Below are positions 40,982 through 47,543 of a DNA stretch of 47,543 nt, in pieces. The first letter of the stretch is position 1. Each line of letters begins with the position of its first letter. The stretch spans positions 1 to 47,543 of the forward strand of contig CACVKW010000302.1 of NCBI GenBank assembly GCA_902749685.1, in the 5' to 3' direction. Position numbers and translations under genes: made by a program. Below the pieces are notes generated by a model. The model worked only from the letters and a program-made list of their open reading frames with translations. It ran no database searches and was not told where the DNA came from. Source of the stretch: Olavius sp. associated proteobacterium Delta 1. GTDB taxonomy: Bacteria; Desulfobacterota; Desulfobacteria; Desulfobacterales; JAFDCJ01.

Positions 40982-41941
40982 ATGGACCTGACCAACGAAC
41001 AACTAATTAATATGTATGTCACCATGAGCAAGATTCGATCCTTTGAACTCCGTGTCGCCGAGCTTTTCGCCGCCGGCAAAATTCCCGGTTTCGTCCATCT
41101 TTACGTCGGCGAAGAAGCTGTTGCTACCGGTGTTTGCGCGAATCTGACCGATAAGGATTATATCACCAGCACCCATCGTGGCCACGGGCATCTGATTGCC
41201 AAGGGCGGTGACATCAGGCAGATGATGGCCGAGCTGTTCGGCAAAAAAACCGGCTACTGCAAGGGCAAGGGCGGTTCCATGCATATCGCCGATCTTGATC
41301 TTGGGATTATGGGGGCCAACGGTATCGTGGGCGGCGGTCCGCCGCTGGCGGCCGGGGCCGGGCTGGCCTGCCAGTATTTGGACAACGGCAGCGTAGCGGT
41401 GTGCTTTTTCGGTGACGGCGCCTCCAACCAGGGAACCACCCATGAGGCCATGAATATAGCCACCTGCTGGAAGCTGCCGGTGGTGTTTATCAACGAGAAC
41501 AACATGTACGGCATCTCCTCCTGTACGCTTAACTCCATGTGCGTTCCCAATGTGGCCGATCGCGCGGCGGGATACGATATGCCCGGTGTTGTGGTGGACG
41601 GAAATGATGTCATGGCGGTTTTTGAAGCGGCCGCCGAAGCCATCAGCCGGGCCCGCCAGGGCCAGGGACCGTCTCTGGTTGAATGCAAAACCTACCGCCA
41701 CCGCGGACATTTTGAGGGCGATCCCTGTGATTATCGCGAAGATGCGGAACTGGAAGAGTGGAAGGAAAAAGATCCTATTCCGCGGCTGGAACAAAAACTG
41801 CTGGAGATGGAACTGCTGACAGACAGCAAAATTGAAGAGATTAAGAGTACGCTTCAAAATGACCTGGCCGGCGCCGAACAATTTGCCGAAGAAAGCCCGT
41901 ATCCCGATATCTCCGAACTCACAGAAGATGTATACACCTAG
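40982..41941 (+). CDS. acoA: Thiamine-diphosphate-dependent E1 alpha subunit (acetoin/pyruvate dehydrogenase)
   Basis: This E1alpha protein (319 aa) has the ThDP-binding motif FFGDGASNQGTTHEAMNIA...NN, STHRGHGHLIAKGGD, YCKGKGGSMHI and the C-terminal TYRHRGHFEGDPCDYR phosphorylation-loop region. The frame opens at 40928, but ATG 40982 follows AAGGAGA. It catalyses decarboxylation or cleavage of the keto substrate and transfer to E2 together with the following E1beta. Linkage to an AcoX homologue favours acetoin as substrate, giving acetaldehyde and acetyl-CoA. Confidence 0.95.
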   Translation: MDLTNEQLINMYVTMSKIRSFELRVAELFAAGKIPGFVHLYVGEEAVATGVCANLTDKDYITSTHRGHGHLIAKGGDIRQMMAELFGKKTGYCKGKGGSMHIADLDLGIMGANGIVGGGPPLAAGAGLACQYLDNGSVAVCFFGDGASNQGTTHEAMNIATCWKLPVVFINENNMYGISSCTLNSMCVPNVADRAAGYDMPGVVVDGNDVMAVFEAAAEAISRARQGQGPSLVECKTYRHRGHFEGDPCDYREDAELEEWKEKDPIPRLEQKLLEMELLTDSKIEEIKSTLQNDLAGAEQFAEESPYPDISELTEDVYT

Positions 41942-41996
41942 GCCCTTATTGGCTCATCATCGATAAAAAATGGAAACCGAAAAGGAGGATTGAAAA

Positions 41997-42971
41997 ATGT
42001 CGAATATGACTTTTGCGCAGGCGTTAAACGACGCCCATAAGCTTGAAATGACGCGTGATCCCAATATTTATGTTGCCGGTGAGGATGTCGGGGTTTATGG
42101 TGGAATTTTCGGTGTCACCGCGGGGCTGCTGGACCAGTTTGGCGACAGGCGGGTCAAGGACACTCCCATTACCGAAAGTGCGATTGTCGGGACAGCCGTG
42201 GGCGCCGCCACCGTCGGTCTCAGACCGGTTATTGAATTGATGTTTGTCGATTTTATCGGCGTGGCCCTGGACCAGCTCTATAATCAGGCAGGTAAGATGA
42301 AATATATGTTCGGCGGCAAAGCCAAAATCCCCATGGTTATGCGCACCTCGTGCGGTGCCGGGATCGGGGCTGCAGCCCAGCATTCCCAGTGCCTGGAAGC
42401 CCTGTTCATGCATTTGCCGGGGCTCAAGGTGGTCATGCCCAGCACGCCCTATGATGCCAAGGGGCTGTTGATCGAAGCGATTCGCGATGACAACCCGGTG
42501 GTTTTCCTGGAACACAAAATGCTTTATGCCGTCGAAGGGGAGGTTCCCGAAGGGGAATACACCATCTCCTTTGGCCAGGCCGATATCAAGCGCGAAGGCC
42601 AGGACGTCACTGTCGTGGCCACGTCCAATATGGTTCATACCGCCTTGAGTGCAGCCGAAAAGCTTGCTGCCGACGGGATCAGTGTCGAGGTCGTGGATCC
42701 GCGTACGCTCTACCCGCTGGACGAGGAGGGCATTATCGAATCCGTCAAAAAGACCCACCGGCTGGTGATCGTGCACGAAGAAGTGAAATTTGCCGGATCA
42801 GGGGCTGAAATTGCCGCAATGGTGGCTGAAAAAGCCTTTGATTACCTGGATGCACCGATTCTGCGGGTGGGCGCGCCTTTTTGCCCGGTTCCCTTTTCAC
42901 AGCCGTTGGAGCAGGCTTTCATACCGAGTGAGCAGCAGCTCATTGATGCGGTTAAAAAAGTAATGGCGTAA
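41997..42971 (+). CDS. acoB: E1 beta subunit (acetoin/pyruvate dehydrogenase)
   Basis: This 324-aa transketolase-like beta subunit has MTFAQALNDAHKLEM, GEDVGVYGGIFGVTAGL with the Glu that activates ThDP, DTPITESAIVG, and the C-terminal domain VEVVDPRTLYPLDEEGI with HEEVKFAGSGAEIAAMV. AAAGGAGG precedes ATG 41997. It is 55 bases downstream of the E1alpha gene. Length and motifs are normal. Confidence 0.95.
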   Translation: MSNMTFAQALNDAHKLEMTRDPNIYVAGEDVGVYGGIFGVTAGLLDQFGDRRVKDTPITESAIVGTAVGAATVGLRPVIELMFVDFIGVALDQLYNQAGKMKYMFGGKAKIPMVMRTSCGAGIGAAAQHSQCLEALFMHLPGLKVVMPSTPYDAKGLLIEAIRDDNPVVFLEHKMLYAVEGEVPEGEYTISFGQADIKREGQDVTVVATSNMVHTALSAAEKLAADGISVEVVDPRTLYPLDEEGIIESVKKTHRLVIVHEEVKFAGSGAEIAAMVAEKAFDYLDAPILRVGAPFCPVPFSQPLEQAFIPSEQQLIDAVKKVMA

Positions 42972-43016
42972 CCCGGACAAGCCGGAATTGAATATTGAAG
43001 ATTGAAGGTTAGAAAT

Positions 43017-44063
43017 ATGTCACTGGTCGGAATTATTGCGAATCCAGCCTCCGGTACGGATATTCGGAGGCTGGTTGCTTACGGCAGTATTTTTAATAAC
43101 CAGGAGAAGGTTAGAATCGTGCGTCGTATCCTGCTCGGCCTGGAGGCAGCCGGCGTGAGGCAAATATGCTATATGCCCGACTATTACGGCATTGTTGAGC
43201 GGGCCCTTGATAGCCTGAAAATCGGTATGAACATCTCACCCTTGGTTTTCAAAACCAAGGCGGATCAAAGAGACACCATGCGGGCCGCCGAGATGCTGAT
43301 GGAACACGGTGCCGACTGCATTATCACCCTGGGCGGTGATGGAACCAACCGCGTCGTTGCCAAGGGCACCTGCCATGTCCCGATTCTTCCGGTCTCAACC
43401 GGCACCAACAACGTATTCCCTTACATGATTGAAGGCACGATTGCCGGGCTTGCCGCCGGACTGATCGCCACTGGAAAAGTCTCCCGAAATGAAGGAACTT
43501 TTACTTCCACCTGGCTTGAAGTCATGGCCGAAGGGCAGCCCGTTGATATTGCCATTGTCGATGCCGTGGTATGCGATGATATTTTTATCGGCTCACGTGC
43601 CGTATGGAAAATGGATAAAATCAGCCAGATTTTTTTAAACCGATCCAGTCCGGCAACTATCGGCTTTTCCTCCATCGGTGGGATGCTCCGCTCCATCGCT
43701 GCTGCCGATCCTTGCAGCCTGCATCTGAAATTAGGCAGCAATGGACGGCCGGTTACGGCGCCCATCGCCCCCGGGATCGTTGAAACCGTGTCTGTGGAAA
43801 CCGTGCAACTGATGGCACCCGGCGAAGAGGTGGATATCATCTTCAATCCTTGTGTGCTGGCGCTGGATGGTGAACGCGAAATAGAAATCAAAAAGGGACA
43901 GAAGGCGACCATCCGCCTTGCGACAGACGGCCCGTTGGTTGTGGATGTGGACCGGACCATGGCATTTGCCAGGCGGAATAAAATCCTTGCACCGCAGTAT
44001 GGTAAAAAGCCGCTAACATTCGAAAACGTGGCGGATGGATTTAAAAACACTGAACCCAACTGA
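43017..44063 (+). CDS. acoX: AcoX-like protein, ATP-NAD kinase fold
   Basis: This ~348-aa protein has an NAD-kinase-like N-terminal domain: GIIANPASGTDIRR and the diagnostic ITLGGDGTNRVVAKG, followed by VLPVSTGTNNVFP. AcoX genes accompany acetoin dehydrogenase operons, but their function is not established. TTG 43002 is in frame; ATG 43017 is preferred because it starts directly before the first strand. Its presence is the best evidence that the complex encoded here is acetoin-type. Confidence 0.92.
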   Translation: MSLVGIIANPASGTDIRRLVAYGSIFNNQEKVRIVRRILLGLEAAGVRQICYMPDYYGIVERALDSLKIGMNISPLVFKTKADQRDTMRAAEMLMEHGADCIITLGGDGTNRVVAKGTCHVPILPVSTGTNNVFPYMIEGTIAGLAAGLIATGKVSRNEGTFTSTWLEVMAEGQPVDIAIVDAVVCDDIFIGSRAVWKMDKISQIFLNRSSPATIGFSSIGGMLRSIAAADPCSLHLKLGSNGRPVTAPIAPGIVETVSVETVQLMAPGEEVDIIFNPCVLALDGEREIEIKKGQKATIRLATDGPLVVDVDRTMAFARRNKILAPQYGKKPLTFENVADGFKNTEPN

Positions 44064-44076
44064 AAGGAGGTCTTCA

Positions 44077-44874
44077 ATGGATTTATCATTAGATGGGAAG
44101 GTAGCATTGATTACAGGAGCCAGCCGGGGTATCGGCAAATCCTGCGCGCTGGTCCTGTCACAGGAAGGATGCAATTTGGCCATTTGCGCCCGCGGAAAGC
44201 AGCGTCTGGAGGAGACTGCTGAAGAGCTCAAAGCCGAAGGGATAGAGGTTCTTGCGATCCAGGCCGATATCGCCAAACCGCAAGACATTGACAGTTTTGT
44301 GACTCAGGCTGCCGAAAAGTTTGGTCGCATAGACATCTTGGTCAATAACGCCGGAACGGGGCGGCTGAGTGACCTGATGGAGCTTCCCGAAGAGGAGTTC
44401 CGATACAATATGGATCTTATGCTCTTCGGCCTGATTCGCTGTTGCAAAGCTGCAGTGATCCATATGCGCGAACAAAAATGGGGACGCATTATCAACATTT
44501 CATCCATATTCGGTAAGCAACCGGGCGGATTGGTCGACTACGATGCGATTAAAGCGGCGGTCATCATGTTTACCAAGGATTTGGCCAACTATGCTGCCAA
44601 GGACAACATTTTGGTAAACGCCGTCTGTCCCGGACCGATTCGAACACCCCTATGGGAGGGCTCTGGTCAATTAGGAGATCAACTGGGACAAATGCTGAAC
44701 ATGTCAGGCCCGGAGGCTATCAAATGGTTCGCCGAGCAGAACATCCCTTTGGGGCATCATGGCGACCCGGAGGATATCGCCAATCTGGTGGCATTTCTGG
44801 CGTCGGACAGAGCCAAGTTCATTACCGGCCAGGCAATCAATGTGGATGGCGGGATGGTCAAGAGCACGATTTAA
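44077..44874 (+). CDS. Short-chain dehydrogenase/reductase (FabG-like)
   Basis: This classical SDR (265 aa) has TGASRGIGKSCA, NNAGTG, Ser in NISSIFGKQ, YxxxK as YDAIK, and the C-terminal ITGQAINVDGG. AAAGGAGG precedes ATG 44077. As the last gene of the acetoin-type operon it could interconvert a ketone and alcohol feeding the complex (for example acetoin/butanediol or a related compound). Substrate prediction from sequence alone is weak. Confidence 0.93.
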   Translation: MDLSLDGKVALITGASRGIGKSCALVLSQEGCNLAICARGKQRLEETAEELKAEGIEVLAIQADIAKPQDIDSFVTQAAEKFGRIDILVNNAGTGRLSDLMELPEEEFRYNMDLMLFGLIRCCKAAVIHMREQKWGRIINISSIFGKQPGGLVDYDAIKAAVIMFTKDLANYAAKDNILVNAVCPGPIRTPLWEGSGQLGDQLGQMLNMSGPEAIKWFAEQNIPLGHHGDPEDIANLVAFLASDRAKFITGQAINVDGGMVKSTI

Positions 44875-44989
44875 TCCATGTATGGCAGATTTGAAACCCC
44901 AGTACTTCACGTTAGAGTGTGGTTTTCGCCTGTCGCTGAGATTTGCGGCCAACCCGAAATGAAGAGGATGATGATATTATGAGAATTAA

Positions 44990-45133
44990 GGGTCAAGTCT
45001 TCATTCTTGACAGTCTATTTGCTTTTCTAATCTAGCAAACATTATTAAAGATTTGCTTTGCCCACCTACTGAAAATGATTTGAATCCTTATAGTTCGAAG
45101 GGTATTATCTGTCAAGAATGAAGACTTGACCCC
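44990..45133. repeat. 144-bp REPIN/MITE-like element with 24-bp perfect terminal inverted repeats
   Basis: The left arm 44990-45013 (starts GGGTCAAGTCTTCATTC) and right arm 45109-45133 (ends GAATGAAGACTTGACCCC) are perfect complements. The interior is A/T-rich and has no gene. It matches the truncated copy at 35436 and the shorter hairpin at 9784. Probably mobilised in trans by a RAYT-type transposase such as the remnant at 15435. Confidence 0.85.
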
Positions 45134-45185
45134 TTTGTTTCTCTTCATCAAGTTTGATTGGTTTATCCATTCCAATAATTCCAAA

Positions 45186-45291
45186 GATCAACGTCGGCAA
45201 ATAAGCTGCGTGCCAAATGCATTTCGGACCTGCACGGCCTTTACGGTAAACCGCTCAGCTTCTCACGTCAGCTTTATTTGCTTTGTTATAT
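45186..45291 (-). other. attC-like integron recombination site 1
   Basis: On the minus strand the site starts ATATAAC (45291-45285) and ends GTTGATC (45192-45186). Its arms GCAAATAAAGCTGACGTG and CACGCAGCTTATTTGC pair except for two unpaired bases on one arm, the extrahelical-base pattern of attC sites. It begins 19 bases after the DUF2867 stop and shares the interior TGCACGGCCTTTACGG...CCGCT with site 3. Confidence 0.55.
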
Positions 45292-45309
45292 GCCAATTTC
45301 AGCAATTTT

Positions 45310-45813
45310 CTATTGCGATAACCCATATTGGGCCATTCTTGAAACTACTAAATGGTGAAATGGTCGAATAAGATTAAAATAAACAGGACCTGTCCAATGC
45401 TTATAATAAACGGTTGTTATAACGTAGAACCGATTAATAGAATTGCTTAGACGTTCTTTGAAGACGCCAAAATATGCTCGTAAATGTTTGTCATCAGGAG
45501 TTTCTGAAACCCAAAACATATCCTCTTTGGCACTTCGAACTATGAAAAAGGAGACATTCTCCCCTGGCGTAAATGAAATATCATCGGGTTGCAGATTTGG
45601 TAATTCTTTTGGTTCTTCATGTTTAACGAGGCCAAGAATGCATACGAGTAACTTGCGGATACGATAAAGCAGGGTGATCCACCATGGATGGTATGACAAC
45701 ATAGATGCAATAAATTTCCGTAGTGTTGTATCACCTTCGAAAACTTTCACATCGGTGAAGTCAGCACTTTCGAAATATTTTTCTAACTCCCTAAATTTGA
45801 GTATGTATTCCAT
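45310..45813 (-). CDS. DUF2867-family protein (probable gene cassette)
   Basis: This 167-aa protein resembles the DUF2867 family: LSYHPWWITLLYRIRKLL, FTPGENVSFFIVRSAKEDMFWVSE and HLRAYFGVF, then FYVITTVYYKHWTGPVYFNLIRPFHHLVV. No enzymatic motif is known for the family. The gene starts 7 bases after attC-like site 2 and ends 19 bases before site 1, the compact geometry of an integron gene cassette. No convincing own promoter is visible. Confidence 0.8.
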   Translation of the reverse strand: MEYILKFRELEKYFESADFTDVKVFEGDTTLRKFIASMLSYHPWWITLLYRIRKLLVCILGLVKHEEPKELPNLQPDDISFTPGENVSFFIVRSAKEDMFWVSETPDDKHLRAYFGVFKERLSNSINRFYVITTVYYKHWTGPVYFNLIRPFHHLVVSRMAQYGLSQ

Positions 45814-45819
45814 TCTAGT

Positions 45820-45924
45820 AGCGAACGTTTTGGGATAACCAGCGGGCCTGAGGCCTGTCAGGCTAGCATGCTATTTACTGTAAACCATATCGTTTATCCC
45901 GTCTGGTTCATCCCTTGGTTAGCC
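45820..45924 (-). other. attC-like integron recombination site 2
   Basis: On the minus strand the site starts GGCTAAC (45924-45918) and ends GTTCGCT (45826-45820). Arms GGGATGAACCAGACGGG and CCCGCTGGTTATCCC pair with two unpaired bases (G and A) at positions equivalent to those in site 1. It is 105 bases long, against 106 for site 1, and starts 8 bases after the dehydrogenase stop. Confidence 0.6.
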
Positions 45925-45931
45925 CGCATCA

Positions 45932-46957
45932 TTAGAAGGACTGCTCCTCTGAAACTTTGACGATGAGCTTACCCTTATTTGTTCCCTCGAAGAGCTTGTT
46001 AATTCCCCGTGGGGCATTCTCGAGCCCATCGATTATATCGACCCGGTATTGAATTTTACCTTCTGCCATCCAATTCCCTAAATCTTCATAGGCCTCCTGA
46101 AATCGACCCATGTGATCCAAGATGATGAAGCCTTCTACGCGGGCGCGCTGTGTAAGGATGCTTCTGAAATTATAGGGACCGGGGACTGGTTCTACAGCAT
46201 TGTATTGAGAGATCAGACCACAAATTGCGATGCGTGCTCTGACATTGATCAGACTTAAAACGGCATCCAGTATTTCGCCCCCAACGTTATCGAAGTATAC
46301 GTCAATACCATTAGGACAATGCGTTCTCAGGCGCTCGTGGACAGGCTCAGTCTTATAGTTGATAGCGGCGTCGAAACCAAGCTCCTCAGTGATCCAGTGG
46401 CATTTTTCATCGGTACCGGCAATGCCAACCACTCGGCAGCCCTTGATTTTCCCGATCTGCCCCACGAGCGACCCAACCGCACCGGCCGCTGCTGAAACCA
46501 CCAGCGTCTCCCCAGCTTTAGGTTTTCCAATGTCTAAAAGACCGAAGTAGGCTGTTGGCCCGATGATCCCAAACAGCCCCAAGTAGGCTGCCAACGGAAG
46601 GGACGGGTCTCTTGGCAACTGGGTTAGGCCAGTGCCATCGGTTAGCGCATACTCCTGCCACCCCAATATTCCCTGAACGATATCGCCAGCCTGAAAGGCA
46701 CCGTGGTGAGACTGCTCTACGACACCGATAGTTATTCCCCGCATCACCTCCCCGATCGCCACAGGCGTGATGTATGATTTGGCCTCTCTGACCCAGCCTC
46801 GGTTGGCAGGATCAAGCGACAGGTAGATGTTGCGGACAAGTATTTCGTCATCACCTGGGATGGGCACGGGTTCCTCATGCCATTTGAAATCCGATTCTTT
46901 GATTAAGCCCATGGGACGGGCAGCAAGTCGCCATTGTCTATTAATTTTCGCTTCCAT
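45932..46957 (-). CDS. NADP-dependent oxidoreductase (CurA/leukotriene-B4-dehydrogenase-like MDR)
   Basis: This 341-aa medium-chain reductase without zinc ligands has NRQWRLAARPMGLIKESDF, LSLDPANRGWV, GPTAYFGLLDIGKPKAGETL, the nucleotide-binding AAAGAVGSLVGQIGKIKGCRVVGIAG, and YFDNVGGEILDAVL. The family reduces the double bond of alpha,beta-unsaturated ketones and aldehydes. AAGGAGG precedes the ATG. It is the second of three minus-strand genes separated by attC-like sites, so it is probably a cassette gene that carries its own ribosome site. Confidence 0.93.
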   Translation of the reverse strand: MEAKINRQWRLAARPMGLIKESDFKWHEEPVPIPGDDEILVRNIYLSLDPANRGWVREAKSYITPVAIGEVMRGITIGVVEQSHHGAFQAGDIVQGILGWQEYALTDGTGLTQLPRDPSLPLAAYLGLFGIIGPTAYFGLLDIGKPKAGETLVVSAAAGAVGSLVGQIGKIKGCRVVGIAGTDEKCHWITEELGFDAAINYKTEPVHERLRTHCPNGIDVYFDNVGGEILDAVLSLINVRARIAICGLISQYNAVEPVPGPYNFRSILTQRARVEGFIILDHMGRFQEAYEDLGNWMAEGKIQYRVDIIDGLENAPRGINKLFEGTNKGKLIVKVSEEQSF

Positions 46958-46989
46958 AATAAACCTCCTTGCTAATTGTTCAAATACAC

Positions 46990-47093
46990 GAGGCTCGTTG
47001 AGCGTGAGCAGTGTCCGATTAAACTCCTAGTCTGCACGGCCTTATCGTAAAACCGCTATATACACGCCGTCTGCTCAATTGGTTTTGTTAGGA
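46990..47093 (-). other. Degenerate attC-like site 3
   Basis: It starts 6 bases after the preceding stop with TCCTAAC (47093-47087) on the minus strand. Inverted TGAGCAG / CTGCTCA (47005-47011, 47071-47077) and an interior segment (47033-47057) matching site 1 at about 21 of 25 bases support it. The terminal GTT box is not evident, so this site is weaker than the other two. Confidence 0.4.
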
Positions 47094-47098
47094 GCTGA

Positions 47099-47440
47099 TC
47101 AGATGATTAATGACCCAGCCTCCAATTGAAAAAAACCGGCAATTATACATAAAAATAAAAAAACCAGTAGCGTTACGATACCAATTGGAATTAATTTGTC
47201 AGATAAATTCTTATTATACTGATATTGTGTTGATGGGGATTTCCATTTTAAATCATCATTGTTAATTCCTAATTCTTTTAACTTCAGACTAACTGCCATA
47301 GGATAATCATTTATATCGTTCAGCCTAGCTGCTTTTGGGAATGTGTCGAGGAGATTTCGAGGTTCCTTTTTGGTATATTTCTGTAAAAATAATGAAATGG
47401 GCTCTGTGTACCCTAACGTTGCATAAATTCTTGTCATCAA
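47099..47440 (-). CDS. Hypothetical protein with C-terminal membrane segment (possible cassette gene)
   Basis: I do not recognise this 113-aa protein. It is polar and charged over residues 1-~83 and has one hydrophobic segment near the C-terminus (IGIVTLLVFLFLCIIAGFF), consistent with a tail-anchored membrane protein. The A/T content is high and the coding potential modest. It is followed 6 bases later by attC-like site 3, which supports it as a gene cassette. No conserved motif is apparent. Confidence 0.5.
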   Translation of the reverse strand: MMTRIYATLGYTEPISLFLQKYTKKEPRNLLDTFPKAARLNDINDYPMAVSLKLKELGINNDDLKWKSPSTQYQYNKNLSDKLIPIGIVTLLVFLFLCIIAGFFQLEAGSLII

Positions 47441-47477
47441 GCCAGGCCGTTATGTCTGAGATCGTTGCTTTTTCCGG

Positions 47478-47514
47478 GCAGATGCTGGATGCTTGATACT
47501 TGATGCTGGATATC
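47478..47514. repeat. Dispersed 37-bp repeat (GATGCTGGATG type), copy 2
   Basis: This is the reverse complement of 3792-3828 with few differences (GCAGATGCTGGATGCTTG...). It lies at the right edge of the window, outside the cassette genes. Confidence 0.6.
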
Positions 47515-47543
47515 TAACAGGACACTATCGGTGAATTTCAACG

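Overview
The window reads as a chromosomal segment of an anaerobic, respiring bacterium, most likely an uncultured Desulfobacterota (Desulfobacterales-like) member. That placement is inferred from three things: heterodisulfide-reductase-type Fe-S/membrane modules coupled to an anaerobic glycerol-3-phosphate dehydrogenase, several FAD/Fe-S oxidase pairs, and REP palindromes with a RAYT transposase remnant of a style common in that group. I saw no rRNA, tRNA or CRISPR array.

Layout. (1) 0.1-4.8 kb, minus strand: a bacterial microcompartment (BMC) operon. It encodes an RpiR-type sugar-phosphate regulator, a 3-keto-L-gulonate-6-phosphate decarboxylase-like enzyme with an extra C-terminal domain, two BMC-H hexamer proteins, a double-layer-type BMC-T trimer protein, a small EutQ-N-like protein with a putative encapsulation helix, and a BMC-P vertex protein. 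No aldehyde dehydrogenase or other signature aldehyde-metabolosome enzyme is visible, so the type is unusual or unassigned. The operon could continue past the left edge. (2) 5.3-9.6 kb: decayed genes (SDR, acyl-CoA dehydrogenase) followed by an MFS carrier and an enolase-superfamily dehydratase/epimerase. (3) 9.7-22.3 kb: a patchwork. It holds an AAA/DUF4143 ATPase, a partial duplicate of glpB-glpA, a surface-polysaccharide fragment (methyltransferase plus broken glycosyltransferase), transposase and RAYT remnants, a GC-rich secreted M14 carboxypeptidase, a cyclase remnant, and the intact glpB-glpA pair. (4) 23-26.8 kb, plus strand: a membrane cytochrome/ferredoxin fusion, an HdrB-like CCG protein and an LsrF-type thiolase. 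(5) 27-35.4 kb: dehydrogenases, GntR and DeoR regulators, and a creatininase-family / FAD oxidase / Fe-S protein operon. (6) 35.8-44.9 kb: an acetoin-dehydrogenase-type 2-oxo acid dehydrogenase operon (E2, E3, E1alpha, E1beta, AcoX, SDR). It is interrupted by a module encoding a LipB-LipA fusion and a Lin0512-family protein, flanked by 157-bp direct repeats. (7) 45.1-47.5 kb: three minus-strand genes, each followed by an attC-like site, i.e. a probable integron gene-cassette array.

How it may fit together (inference). The BMC enzyme and RpiR regulator point to sugar-phosphate chemistry. The LsrF-type thiolase would release dihydroxyacetone phosphate plus acetyl-CoA. GlpAB interconverts glycerol-3-phosphate and dihydroxyacetone phosphate and could pass electrons to the quinone pool through the membrane Hdr-like protein, which would replace GlpC. 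The acetoin-dehydrogenase-type complex with its own lipoylation fusion would make acetyl-CoA from a C4 or similar ketone. The sequence suggests but does not prove that these belong to one pathway.
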